Positions 8,783-16,507 of a stretch of 29,976 nt of DNA are shown piece after piece (the stretch's first letter is position 1; each line of letters starts with the position of its first letter). The notes beneath the pieces were generated by a model, which worked only from the letters and a program-made list of their open reading frames with translations, was not told the origin of the DNA and did no database searches. The DNA is taken from assembly GCA_045640165.1 (NCBI GenBank), contig JAZUEK010000060.1, forward strand, positions 1 through 29,976, given 5' to 3'. Position numbers and translations under genes: made by a program. This DNA comes from RGIG426 sp045640165 (GTDB taxonomy: Bacteria > Bacillota > Clostridia > Oscillospirales > Acutalibacteraceae).

Positions 8783-8811
8783 ATTATAGGATAAAATTCT
8801 TTTTCCGTCAA
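8783..8811 (-). promoter_or_regulatory. Sigma-A-type promoter for the glycosyltransferase-GLUG gene
   Basis: Minus-strand TTGACG (8811-8806), 17-bp spacer, TATAAT (8788-8783), 42 bp before the start codon. Confidence 0.8.
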
Positions 8812-8823
8812 GTTGTTTCGACA

Positions 8824-8857
8824 AAAAAATCCCTGCCCTCACGGGCAGGGATTTTTA
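8824..8857 (-). terminator. Terminator of the secDF operon
   Basis: AAATCCCTGCCC pairs perfectly with GGGCAGGGATTT around a TCAC loop, followed by a T-run on the minus strand. It lies just after the secF stop codon at 8868. Confidence 0.85.
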
Positions 8858-8867
8858 GGAAAATCGC

Positions 8868-9836
8868 TTATTTTTTGCCTTTCGAACGCTCTTTCGCGGC
8901 CTTTTTCGCCTCGCGTTTGTTCATCCAAGCAACCCACGCCGGGATGCACAGGAAGGTGGAGGAGAAGAAGCCGGCCACAACGCCCACCGCCATCGGCACA
9001 GCGAAGGAGATGATGGCGTCGAGGTTCTCAACGAACGCAACCACCGCCACCGTCGCAATCGCGAGGAAGGTGGTGATAAAGGTGTTGAGGTTACGCTTGA
9101 AGGTCTCGTTCAAACTGATATCCGCGACCTCGGCAAGCGGCGCTTTCATCTTGCGGCGGTTCGCACGCACACGGTCATACACCACGATGGTGCCGTTGAG
9201 CGAGTAACCGAGGATAGTCAGCACCACCGCGACGAAGTTGTCGTTCAGCGGAATGCGGAACAGCACGAACGCAAAGTAGGCAATCGTCAAGTCGTGCAAA
9301 AGCGCGACCATCGCCATCACGCCGGCCGGCCAGCCGCCGATTTTACGGAAGCGGAGACCGACGTAGATGATGAGCACCACGGCGGCAATCGCCACGGCGA
9401 CCATACATTTGAGGAAGAACATCTTGCCCATCGTCGATTGGATGGAACTGATGCTGTCTTGGGTCAGTTTGTTGTCGGCGAAGTTTTTCGTCAGACCGTC
9501 CGCGAGTTTCGTCACCTCGTCGGTGCCGAGCTCGTCGGTGGTGTAGACGTTGATGAGCTGATATTTCTCATCCGAGCCGGAAGCGGTCGCTTCGGACAAC
9601 TGAACGTCAAGCGCGCTCAGTTTGAAGTCTTTGTTGAGGTAATCGACAACCGCTTTTTCGGTCAAATCACCCTCATAGGCGAATTTCGCAAGCGTACCGC
9701 CCTTAAACGTAACGTCCACGCTAGTGCCGAGAATGAGGTTGAGGATAAGGCAGACGAGAATGAGGCCGCCCGCGAACATCCAGAGGTATTTGCTGTTTTT
9801 CACATAGGTAAAATTACCTTTGAACAGGTTTTTCAT
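8868..9836 (-). CDS. secF: Protein-export membrane protein SecF (322 aa)
   Basis: SecF works with SecD at the SecYEG translocon, using the proton-motive force to help release and pull exported proteins. Six membrane segments are visible: one near residues 14-35, then a large external domain, then five in the C-terminal half. The SecF signature region reads VLTILGYSLNGTIVVYDRVR (about residues 206-225). In most SecF proteins this is NDT; here the Asp is Gly. This Asp is considered part of the proton path in TtSecDF and E. coli. The tail is basic (KKAAKERSKGKK). The chosen ATG (9836) overlaps the secD stop in ATGA. Upstream in-frame codons would place the start inside secD. Confidence 0.95.
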   Translation of the reverse strand: MKNLFKGNFTYVKNSKYLWMFAGGLILVCLILNLILGTSVDVTFKGGTLAKFAYEGDLTEKAVVDYLNKDFKLSALDVQLSEATASGSDEKYQLINVYTTDELGTDEVTKLADGLTKNFADNKLTQDSISSIQSTMGKMFFLKCMVAVAIAAVVLIIYVGLRFRKIGGWPAGVMAMVALLHDLTIAYFAFVLFRIPLNDNFVAVVLTILGYSLNGTIVVYDRVRANRRKMKAPLAEVADISLNETFKRNLNTFITTFLAIATVAVVAFVENLDAIISFAVPMAVGVVAGFFSSTFLCIPAWVAWMNKREAKKAAKERSKGKK

Positions 9837-11245
9837 TCGCGAACACCTCCAATCAGCCACGGTTTGCGGAAGATCTTAAAGCGCGTAACGGACTGCAGCA
9901 TCAGGCGAGACGCGAACACACCCATAATGAAGTTGAAGATGATACCCATGAGCAGCGTATAACCGAAGGAATACACCGTACCGGTGGTCGCCGCCGGGAA
10001 CATAAACAGGAACGGATAGAGGATTTTCGCGAAAATGCCGGAAGGCGGTCCGAACACGCCCATCAAGATAACGGCGACGAGCATCGTCGTCACGTTACCG
10101 TCGAAGATGGCGGAGAAGGACGATTTGCAACCGGTGGCAATCGCGCCGTCAATCGTTTTGCCGAGGCGCGCTTCCTCACGGATACGCTCGGCGGTGATGA
10201 CGTTCGCGTCAATACCCATACCGACCGACAGAATGATACCGGCGATACCGGGGAGAGTCAGCGTAAAGCCGTTCATAAAGCTGAAGTAACCGGGCACTGC
10301 GGCAATCGAGCCGGCGACCTGACCGGCCAACGCAATCACCGCGATGACACCGGGCAGACGGTAGGTGAAGATAATGAAAATCGCAATCAGGATAAACGCG
10401 ATGATACCGGCAAGCACCATGGCGTCGAGCGCGGAAGCACCGAGCGTCGGCGAGATGGAACCGTAGTTGGCAACGACGATGTCGAAGTCGAGCGCACCGG
10501 CGTTGATGAGGTTGGCGAGGTCAGTCGCGCTCTCAAGGTCGAAACCGCCGGAGATGCTCGCGTTACCGTCGCCGATCACCGCGTTGACTTTCGGATAGGA
10601 AATCCGGTCGTGGTCGAGCCAAATGGAAATCGTGCCGCCGCTCTCATACTGTTTCTTGGTGGCGGTGGCAAACGCCTCTTTACCGGATTCGAGCAATTTC
10701 AGCGAAACGGCGTATTCGCCCGATTCGTTGTCGAAATAAACAGTGGCGTTGTCCACGTCCGCACCGGTCAAAATCTGCTCGCCTTTCGGCACCATATAGG
10801 TGTTGCCTTCGGCATCGGTCTGCTCGGTGTAGTCCTCACCGTAGTGGAACGAGAGACGCGCGGTTTGACCGATTTCCGCCAAAGCGGCCTGCGGGTCAAA
10901 GTTGGTCTCGTCGCTCTTCCACGGGAAGCGGACAATAACCGACTGGTTGGCGGTGTCAGCATAGACCTCGTAGTCGGTGATACCGTCTGCCACGAGACGA
11001 AGTTCAATAACGTCTTTCACGCCTTGAATCTGGTCGTCGGTGACGCCGGTCACGCCTTCGGCAGGTTTGAACGTAGCGTCCACACCGCCGCGAATGTCGA
11101 TACCGAACCGAATATCGGACGCGCCTTTAATCACCGCGTCGCGCCGGTCGCCGAAGTTCTGGTACACGCCGAAGAACGACGTATACACAAGGGCGGCGAT
11201 GACGACGAACACGAAGAAAAAGACGAATTTCGGGGGTCGTTTCAT
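9833..11245 (-). CDS. secD: Protein-export membrane protein SecD (470 aa)
   Basis: First gene of the secD-secF operon. It starts with an N-terminal membrane segment, then the motif FGIDIRGGVDATFKP at the start of the P1 periplasmic-type region. The P1 head is followed by the conserved VNAVIGDGNASISGGF segment. Five C-terminal membrane segments include GMGIDANVITAERIREE, which keeps the conserved Asp of the proton path, and SAIFDGNVTT. It is separate from SecF, as in many Clostridia, rather than fused as in Bacillus. The ATG at 11245 is preferred to an in-frame TTG one codon upstream, because GGAGG lies 8 nt before it. The promoter at 11302-11330 is near-perfect, fitting an essential, strongly expressed operon. 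Confidence 0.96.
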   Translation of the reverse strand: MKRPPKFVFFFVFVVIAALVYTSFFGVYQNFGDRRDAVIKGASDIRFGIDIRGGVDATFKPAEGVTGVTDDQIQGVKDVIELRLVADGITDYEVYADTANQSVIVRFPWKSDETNFDPQAALAEIGQTARLSFHYGEDYTEQTDAEGNTYMVPKGEQILTGADVDNATVYFDNESGEYAVSLKLLESGKEAFATATKKQYESGGTISIWLDHDRISYPKVNAVIGDGNASISGGFDLESATDLANLINAGALDFDIVVANYGSISPTLGASALDAMVLAGIIAFILIAIFIIFTYRLPGVIAVIALAGQVAGSIAAVPGYFSFMNGFTLTLPGIAGIILSVGMGIDANVITAERIREEARLGKTIDGAIATGCKSSFSAIFDGNVTTMLVAVILMGVFGPPSGIFAKILYPFLFMFPAATTGTVYSFGYTLLMGIIFNFIMGVFASRLMLQSVTRFKIFRKPWLIGGVRE

Positions 11246-11301
11246 CAAATAGACCTCCTACGTCCTTTGCTTTTTACAAAGGATAAAAATAGACGGTATA
11301 T

Positions 11302-11330
11302 ATTATAGTCAACTTTTCCCGAAATGTCAA
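11302..11330 (-). promoter_or_regulatory. Consensus sigma-A promoter of secDF
   Basis: Minus-strand TTGACA (11330-11325), 17-bp spacer, TATAAT (11307-11302): a full match to both hexamers. The ~50-nt leader contains a weak CCTTTG/CAAAGG hairpin (about 11264-11281) of unknown meaning. Confidence 0.9.
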
Positions 11331-11361
11331 TCATTTCGCCACATTCTTTTGGATTTTTTGA

Positions 11362-11395
11362 CAAAAAAACGGAGCACGCCATCGCGTGCTCCGAA
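11362..11395 (-). terminator. Terminator of the 11407-13191 gene
   Basis: CGGAGCACGC (11370-11379) pairs perfectly with GCGTGCTCCG (11384-11393) around a CATC loop, followed by seven T on the minus strand. Confidence 0.9.
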
Positions 11396-11406
11396 AATGG
11401 TTTTAT

Positions 11407-13191
11407 TTAATCGTCAATCCGACGGGAATACAAGCCGAAAATGTCGTCGCCGCCGCGCGCCACTTCTTCACGGGCGCTCATAATCGGGTCGCGAACATCC
11501 TGCTCTTTTTCGGCAGAGGAGAAGATGTCGGTATTCTCCGGCACGCCGATTCCGAGCACCTCGCGCATAAACGCCTCTTCGTCGGCACGCTGTTGCTCAT
11601 CGTCCGGCGTCTCGCCGTCGTAATATGCGCCATCTTCCGGGTCGGTATAGTCGAGAGTGGCATCCTGCTCTTTCTTGCGGAAGAAGAACCAGTAGGTGAG
11701 GAATCCGCACGCGCCGAGCAACAGCACGCCCACCACAATCAAAATGATAAACAGTGTTTTCAGCGGAGAACCGCCCTCGGCGGTTGCCGCGGCTTTACCA
11801 TCGGTGAAGCCCACCAACGTGTAATAGCCGAGCATCGGCGTGCGGAACGAAATCATGCCACCCTGCGCCTTAACCTGCGTCAGCGAAGTCAACGTTTTGT
11901 CGCCGGTCATCGCCACACCGAACGATTTGCATTTTTTCATATTGCCCGGGACGGGAAGCTGTACGTCAAACATCAGCTCGCCCTCCACGTCAGACACGTC
12001 GGTCACGTGGAGTCCCGCACCGTCGGGAAGCAAAAAGTCGAGCGCTAAACCGAACGTTACCGCAAGCGCCTTATCGGCACTCGCCTCAGCAAATGCGCTT
12101 TCGGACTGCTTGGCCTCTTCAATTTGTTTTGCCGTTACCGCCTCGTAAGGCGACGCGGTCAAACTGCCCACCAACGTGCCGCCGTAAAGTTCTGCCAGCG
12201 TCGCGTAGTTTTCTTTGCTGACCACCAAACGGCCCACTTTGTTGAACGAGCCGATTTTCAGTTTCATCATCGACAGCAGCGATTTGTCTACCGCGAGGTT
12301 GCAGGCGATTTCCGTCTCACCGGCATTCGTGGTGGTCGCGCCGCGCACCGCGTTGTAGTCGGGCGTATCCAGAATCGTACTGGTCTCGTCCTGCGGAAGC
12401 GTCGGCAACTGCGGCGAGGTCTCTCTCGGTTCGGTCGGCTCTTCCTCCGACACTTCCGGCTCGCTGTCTTCCGATTCTTCCGGCTCGCTGTATTCCTGCA
12501 CCGGCGGTTCGGTATATTCGGTTATCTTTTGGGTCGGAGCGGTCGTCGCTTTGGTCGCCTCGCCGATTCGTTGGGAGGCCGAGCCGGTCAAATACGTCAC
12601 ACCGTCGCCGGCGTCAAATCCAACCGCGTGGATGGTCCAGGTGTAGCCACCTTCCATGCCGGCGATGTTAAAGCTCGCTCCGCCGTAATCGTCTGTCACA
12701 GCGGTCATCGCGCCGGTCGTACCGCCGATGTCCACCGAAATGGGAGCACCGGCCACCGTGTCGCCGTATTCGTCCGTTACCGTCACCGAAAGCAAGTCGT
12801 CCGTCACGTCCAACGCGAGATACATCTGCAGTTGAGCAGACTTCGTGTACGAGCCGCCCGATACGTAAGCGGTATCCACACCAAGATCGGTGCCGAACGC
12901 CAAATCAATGGTGCTTGTACCGTAAGGAGCCGTGCTGGCATCCACCTCGGCGTAGCCGACACTGTTCGAGAGCACCGAAAGGGTGGCATCACCGCCGGCC
13001 GCGCCGGATAACTGCACACTCAGCAGGCGCACCGTCTCGTCTTCGCTCGACCAAGTCACGACCCAAAGGGCCGACGAGGTATCCACCGACACCCCCGACA
13101 CGTCCACTCCCTCTGCAACAACGCAAAGAGGCGCCGCCACCGTCAGCAACAGCACGACGCAGGAAAGCAACGCGGAAATTTTACGAAGCAT
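11407..13191 (-). CDS. Secreted, membrane-anchored surface protein with Glu/Pro/Ser stalk (594 aa)
   Basis: No named family is recognised. Residues 1-26 are a signal peptide (VVA-EG). Residues ~28-120 form a beta-rich domain (STIDLAFGTDLG) that is vaguely cohesin-like in pattern; this is weak. Residues ~128-200 resemble a CnaB/carboxypeptidase-regulatory fold (LSVTVTDEYGDTVAGAPISV, then YTWTIHAVGF). An acidic, Pro/Thr-rich stalk spans ~215-270. Another folded domain (~280-460) is followed by one membrane segment (~479-503), FFFRKK, and a ~90-residue acidic cytoplasmic tail ending in GLYSRRIDD. The topology is thus outside-to-inside, and the protein could be a surface anchor or sensor. AAGGAAGG before the ATG at 13191 sets the start. 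The promoter (13256-13284) diverges from that of the Crp/Fnr gene, so the two might be co-regulated. Confidence 0.8.
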   Translation of the reverse strand: MLRKISALLSCVVLLLTVAAPLCVVAEGVDVSGVSVDTSSALWVVTWSSEDETVRLLSVQLSGAAGGDATLSVLSNSVGYAEVDASTAPYGTSTIDLAFGTDLGVDTAYVSGGSYTKSAQLQMYLALDVTDDLLSVTVTDEYGDTVAGAPISVDIGGTTGAMTAVTDDYGGASFNIAGMEGGYTWTIHAVGFDAGDGVTYLTGSASQRIGEATKATTAPTQKITEYTEPPVQEYSEPEESEDSEPEVSEEEPTEPRETSPQLPTLPQDETSTILDTPDYNAVRGATTTNAGETEIACNLAVDKSLLSMMKLKIGSFNKVGRLVVSKENYATLAELYGGTLVGSLTASPYEAVTAKQIEEAKQSESAFAEASADKALAVTFGLALDFLLPDGAGLHVTDVSDVEGELMFDVQLPVPGNMKKCKSFGVAMTGDKTLTSLTQVKAQGGMISFRTPMLGYYTLVGFTDGKAAATAEGGSPLKTLFIILIVVGVLLLGACGFLTYWFFFRKKEQDATLDYTDPEDGAYYDGETPDDEQQRADEEAFMREVLGIGVPENTDIFSSAEKEQDVRDPIMSAREEVARGGDDIFGLYSRRIDD

Positions 13192-13255
13192 ACGGACCTT
13201 CCTTTCTGAAACAACCGTCACGTCGTCAAAAAACGACGAAATTCTCTAACAAAAC

Positions 13256-13284
13256 AGTATATCACACCATTTCGCAAATGTAAA
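13256..13284 (-). promoter_or_regulatory. Sigma-A-type promoter for the membrane-anchored protein
   Basis: Minus-strand TTTACA (13284-13279), 17-bp spacer, TATACT (13261-13256). The 60-nt leader contains a CGTCGT/ACGACG hairpin near 13222-13238. Only 23 bp separate its -35 from that of the divergent promoter at 13308. Confidence 0.75.
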
Positions 13285-13307
13285 TCGCAAAGCGCAAAAA
13301 AATTCTC

Positions 13308-13336
13308 TTGCAAATTGAGGAAAAATCGGGTATACT
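13308..13336 (+). promoter_or_regulatory. Sigma-A-type promoter for the regulator-ABC transporter operon
   Basis: TTGCAA (13308-13313), 17-bp spacer, TATACT (13331-13336). Transcription would start about 13343, right at the edge of the palindrome at 13346-13361. Confidence 0.8.
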
Positions 13337-13345
13337 ATCCATTAG

Positions 13346-13361
13346 TGTTCCAAATGGAACA
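13346..13361 (+). promoter_or_regulatory. Perfect palindromic operator at the transcription start
   Basis: TGTTCCA-AA-TGGAACA: two 7-bp arms and a 2-bp centre. It sits immediately downstream of the -10 box and upstream of the ribosome-binding site of a Crp/Fnr-family gene, a position expected for repression. Dimeric Crp/Fnr proteins bind palindromes of about this length. That this regulator binds it is inference. Confidence 0.6.
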
Positions 13362-13387
13362 AATTTTTGCTTTTCGGAGGTGACACG

Positions 13388-14035
13388 ATGAAAATGGGCC
13401 GCTCGATTTTGTCCCCGTCGACGTGTTTTTTGTTTGACGGACTCGACAAAGCACAACGTGCCGCGGCCAGTTCGTCGTTGCCGCCGCCGACACCGTATAC
13501 CAACGGTGCGGCCGTCGTCCCCTACTATGATAGGGAGCGAGCGCTCGGCGTGTTACTTGCCGGAACGGCACGCGTGCGCCGCATCGGAACCGACGGCAAG
13601 CCGCAGACGTGCAACCGCCTGACAGCAGGCGATGCATTCGGTGTTGCCGCGCTGTTTTCCGAAAACGAACCGGTCAGCGAAATCCGCGCCGAAAAAGACT
13701 GTGTCGTGCAATTTGTCCCCGAATCCGTCTTGCTCGCGCTGATGCACGCCTATCCCCCCGTTTCGGAAAATCTCGTGCGCTTTCTCACCGACCGCATCCG
13801 CTTTCTCAACCGCTCGCTCAACGGTTTGCGCGGCGGCACAGCGGCACAGCGACTTCTCTCGTATCTGGAGACACAAGCAGACGATACCGGCGCACTTACG
13901 TTGCCGCCGCTTTCGTCCCTCGCATCAAAACTCGATATGGGCCGCACCAGTCTCTACCGCGCATTCGACGAACTGGAACAAGCCGGCGCCCTCGTGCGCG
14001 ACGGCAAAGCCGTAACGCTCACCCATCTGTTGTAA
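13388..14035 (+). CDS. Crp/Fnr-family transcriptional regulator (215 aa)
   Basis: An N-terminal cyclic-nucleotide-binding-like beta-roll (about residues 10-120) contains GVLLAGTARVRRI and LTAGDAFGVAALF, the usual pattern around the effector pocket. A dimerisation helix follows (~125-150, LVRFLTDRIRFLNRSLN). A winged helix-turn-helix lies at about 165-205 (LSSLASKLDMGRTSLYRAFDEL, where MGRTSLYRA is the recognition helix). Two Cys are present but there is no N-terminal Cys cluster, so an FNR-type iron-sulfur sensor is unlikely. The effector is unknown. The start is ATG 13388, with GGAGGT 7 nt upstream. The gene is 23 nt upstream of the ABC lipoprotein gene and very probably controls that operon and itself through the palindrome at 13346-13361. 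Confidence 0.88.
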   Translation: MKMGRSILSPSTCFLFDGLDKAQRAAASSSLPPPTPYTNGAAVVPYYDRERALGVLLAGTARVRRIGTDGKPQTCNRLTAGDAFGVAALFSENEPVSEIRAEKDCVVQFVPESVLLALMHAYPPVSENLVRFLTDRIRFLNRSLNGLRGGTAAQRLLSYLETQADDTGALTLPPLSSLASKLDMGRTSLYRAFDELEQAGALVRDGKAVTLTHLL

Positions 14036-14058
14036 CCTATTTCCAAGGAGGAATTTTT

Positions 14059-15102
14059 ATGAAACCCATCGTTCGCATTCTTGCACTCGTGCTCACGCTC
14101 GTGTTGTGCCTCGGCCTTTGCGCCTGCAACCGCGGCTCCGACCCGAAGCGCGAAGTGTCCGACGTTCCGCCGGAACTCGCTCCCACCGATCCGCCCGAAC
14201 CGAAAGAGCAAGCGACCGTCTGCGGTCTTGTCGGTCCGACCGGCGTCGGCCTTGCCGACTTGATGCGCCGCAACGAAGCTGGTAACACCGCGCTGGACTA
14301 CACCGTAACGCTCGCCACTTCACCCGAAGAAATCGTGGGCAAGTTTACCGCCGGCGAAGTGAATTTTGCCGCCCTTCCCACGAACCTCGCCGCCACCTTA
14401 TACCAAAAAACCGACGGCGCGGTGCAGGTGCTGGCGCTCAACACCGGCTGCGTGCTGTACGTCGTGGAAAACGGCGACAGTATCGCCTCCGTCGCCGACC
14501 TCAAAGGCAAAACCATCCTCTCCACCGGCGAGGGTGCCAACCCCGAATATATCCTGCGGTATCTGCTTTCCGAAAACGGGCTTGACCCCGATTCCGACGT
14601 CACGCTTGACTTCGTTGCCGAAAACGACGAACTGGCCGCCGCACTGGTGGGCGGAACCGCCGACGTGGCGCTCGTTCCCGAGCCGCTTTGCTCGACGGTG
14701 CTTGCCAAAAACCCCGACTTGCGCGTGGCGCTGTCGGTCGGCGACGAATGGGTGAAAACCCAAAACAACGCCGAGCCGTATATGGGTTGTATCGTTATAA
14801 ACAAGCAATTCGCCATCGACTTCCCCAGCAAAGTGGAAGCGTTTTTGAGCGACTACAAAGTCTCGGTGGAGACGGCGCAAACGGACGTAAAAACCGTCGC
14901 CAAACTGTGCGAAAAATACGGTATTATCGGCAGTGCCGCCATCGCCGAGCAAGCGCTTCCGCGCTGTGCGCTCACCTGCGTAACCGACAAAGAGATGGCG
15001 AACGCGCTCGACCCGTATCTGTCCGTGCTCTACGTCGCCAACCCGAAATCCGTTGGCGGAAAACTGCCGAGCGAGGGCTTCTACTATGAAGGCTTCCACT
15101 AA
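14059..15102 (+). CDS. ABC transporter substrate-binding lipoprotein, NMT1/SsuA-like (347 aa)
   Basis: Extracellular binding protein of an importer. A lipoprotein signal (residues 1-22) ends in LCLGLCAC, so Cys21 or Cys23 is lipidated. The mature protein has a short Pro-rich linker (PPELAPTDPPEP). A periplasmic-binding-protein fold of the NMT1/ThiY/SsuA type follows: VCGLVGPTGVGLADL, then FTAGEVNFAALPTNLAATLY, VADLKGKTILSTGEGANPEY, and GGTADVALVPEP. This family covers thiamine precursors, sulfonates, nitrate and riboflavin, and the substrate here cannot be read from the sequence. AAGGAGGAA lies 6 nt before the ATG. Its last codons overlap the permease start by 17 nt. Confidence 0.88.
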   Translation: MKPIVRILALVLTLVLCLGLCACNRGSDPKREVSDVPPELAPTDPPEPKEQATVCGLVGPTGVGLADLMRRNEAGNTALDYTVTLATSPEEIVGKFTAGEVNFAALPTNLAATLYQKTDGAVQVLALNTGCVLYVVENGDSIASVADLKGKTILSTGEGANPEYILRYLLSENGLDPDSDVTLDFVAENDELAAALVGGTADVALVPEPLCSTVLAKNPDLRVALSVGDEWVKTQNNAEPYMGCIVINKQFAIDFPSKVEAFLSDYKVSVETAQTDVKTVAKLCEKYGIIGSAAIAEQALPRCALTCVTDKEMANALDPYLSVLYVANPKSVGGKLPSEGFYYEGFH

Positions 15103-15856
15103 AAAAGTCGCTGTCGGCATCGGCGTGGCGGCCTTTTGGCTTGCCGCGTGGGAAATCGCCTCTCTTTGCGTTTCCGCCGAACTGCTTCTCCCGTCGCCGC
15201 TCAACGTAGCGACCACGTGGTGGGCGCTTGCCAAAACCGCCTCGTTTTGGGCGGCGGCAGGCACGTCCCTGCTCCGCATTCTCGTCGGTTTTGCCGCCGG
15301 CGCGCTTGTCGGCACGGCGCTCGCGTTTGCCACGGCAAAATGGTCGTTACTGCGCACGCTCGTCTCTCCGCTTTTGCACATCGTACGCGCCGCGCCGGTA
15401 GCGTCGTTTATCATCCTCGCACTCGTGTGGATAAAAACCGCGTGGCTTCCCTCGTGTATTGCGTTTTTGATGGTGCTTCCGCTCGTGTGGGCAAACGTGG
15501 AACAAGGTCTCGCCGAAACAGACAAAAAACTGCTTGAAATGGCGACGGTGTATCGCTTATCGAAACGCGCAACGTGGAAACACGTGCGCCTGCCGTCGCT
15601 TGCGCCTTATCTCTTGTCCGCCTGCAAAACCGGACTCGGATTCGCGTGGAAATCCGGCATCGCCGCCGAAGTCATCTGCCGTCCGGCAGGCTCGGTCGGC
15701 AACAGCTTGTATCGCGCAAAACTCCTGCTCGAAACACCGGAGGTGTTCGCGTGGACGGGCACGGTGGTGGTTCTGTCGGTCGTGCTCGAAAAACTGCTGG
15801 TGCTCGCCGCCGACCGTATTCAAAAACGCCATCCCCAAAAGGAGGTGGCGAAATGA
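15086..15856 (+). CDS. ABC transporter permease, SsuC/ThiX-like (256 aa)
   Basis: Integral membrane subunit of the importer, with about six membrane segments. The cytoplasmic coupling loop (EAA motif) reads EMATVYRLSKRATWKHVRLP (residues ~152-171) and contacts the ATPase. The N-terminal part (LLPSPLNVATTWW) is typical of the SsuC/TauC/ThiX family. The start is placed at the ATG inside the end of the lipoprotein gene, behind GAGGG. Longer in-frame extensions lack a ribosome site. The stop overlaps the ATPase start in ATGA, so the three subunits are translationally coupled. Confidence 0.9.
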   Translation: MKASTKKVAVGIGVAAFWLAAWEIASLCVSAELLLPSPLNVATTWWALAKTASFWAAAGTSLLRILVGFAAGALVGTALAFATAKWSLLRTLVSPLLHIVRAAPVASFIILALVWIKTAWLPSCIAFLMVLPLVWANVEQGLAETDKKLLEMATVYRLSKRATWKHVRLPSLAPYLLSACKTGLGFAWKSGIAAEVICRPAGSVGNSLYRAKLLLETPEVFAWTGTVVVLSVVLEKLLVLAADRIQKRHPQKEVAK

Positions 15857-16443
15857 TCCTCAAACGTATTTTCTTCGCTTACACGGAAAAACCGATTCTC
15901 TTTGACGTGTCGTTCGACCTGCCGCCAACCGGCATTACCTGCCTGACCGGCGAATCCGGTTGCGGAAAAACCACGCTTCTCCGCCTACTTTGTGGACTCG
16001 AAACGCCCCAGTCCGGCGAAATCCTCGATGCGCCCCGTCGCCCTGCCGTGGTATTTCAGGAAGACCGTCTGCTTCCGTGGAAAACGGCGCTCGAAAACGT
16101 CGCGCTCGTGCTCGGCAACGCACCGGACGCCGAAAGCCGCGCAAAACAAGCGCTCGACGCCGTCGGACTGACCGACGAGGAACAAGCGCGCCTGCCGAAA
16201 GAACTTTCGGGCGGTCAATGCCGCCGCATCGCTCTCGCGCGTGCGCTCGCTCTGCCGGATGCCGACGCCCTGCTCCTCGACGAGCCGTTCACCGGGCTCG
16301 ACGACGAGCGCGTGGACACGGTCGCCGCGCTTCTTTGCAACGCGGCAAAAGAAAAACCCGTCTTCATCATCACCCACGACAGCGACGATGCCAAACGCCT
16401 CGGCGCCACGCTTTTGCGATTGCGAAACGGTGTGGTGGAATAA
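15853..16443 (+). CDS. ABC transporter ATP-binding protein (196 aa)
   Basis: Energising subunit of the importer. Walker A is GESGCGKTT (residues ~33-41), the Q-loop lies in VVFQEDRLLPW, the signature is LSGGQ (with QCRRIALARAL), Walker B is ALLLDEPFTGLD, and the H-loop His is in IITHD. It is most like SsuB/TauB/ThiZ but at 196 residues is shorter than their usual ~240-260. The region after the H-loop and the start are trimmed, yet all motifs are present. The ATG overlaps the permease stop in ATGA, behind GGAGG. A strong terminator closes the operon. Confidence 0.92.
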   Translation: MILKRIFFAYTEKPILFDVSFDLPPTGITCLTGESGCGKTTLLRLLCGLETPQSGEILDAPRRPAVVFQEDRLLPWKTALENVALVLGNAPDAESRAKQALDAVGLTDEEQARLPKELSGGQCRRIALARALALPDADALLLDEPFTGLDDERVDTVAALLCNAAKEKPVFIITHDSDDAKRLGATLLRLRNGVVE

Positions 16444-16455
16444 ATCGTATAACGA

Positions 16456-16497
16456 AAACGACCCACAACCTTTTGGTTGTGGGTCGTTCGTTTTTCT
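16456..16497. terminator. Bidirectional terminator between convergent genes
   Basis: A perfect 13-bp stem (16458-16470 with 16475-16487) and a TTTT loop with T-runs on both strands. It ends the ABC operon on the plus strand and the cohesin-dockerin gene on the minus strand. Confidence 0.93.
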
Positions 16498-16507
16498 GTT
16501 GGCCGAC

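Noticed and set aside
11264..11281. A riboswitch or attenuator in the secDF leader
   Set aside because: Only a 6-bp hairpin in a ~50-nt leader without a T-run or conserved aptamer.
13609..14058. An N-terminal extension of the binding lipoprotein by ~150 residues
   Set aside because: It overlaps the Crp/Fnr gene in another frame and lies before a strong AAGGAGG site and a lipoprotein signal starting at 14059.
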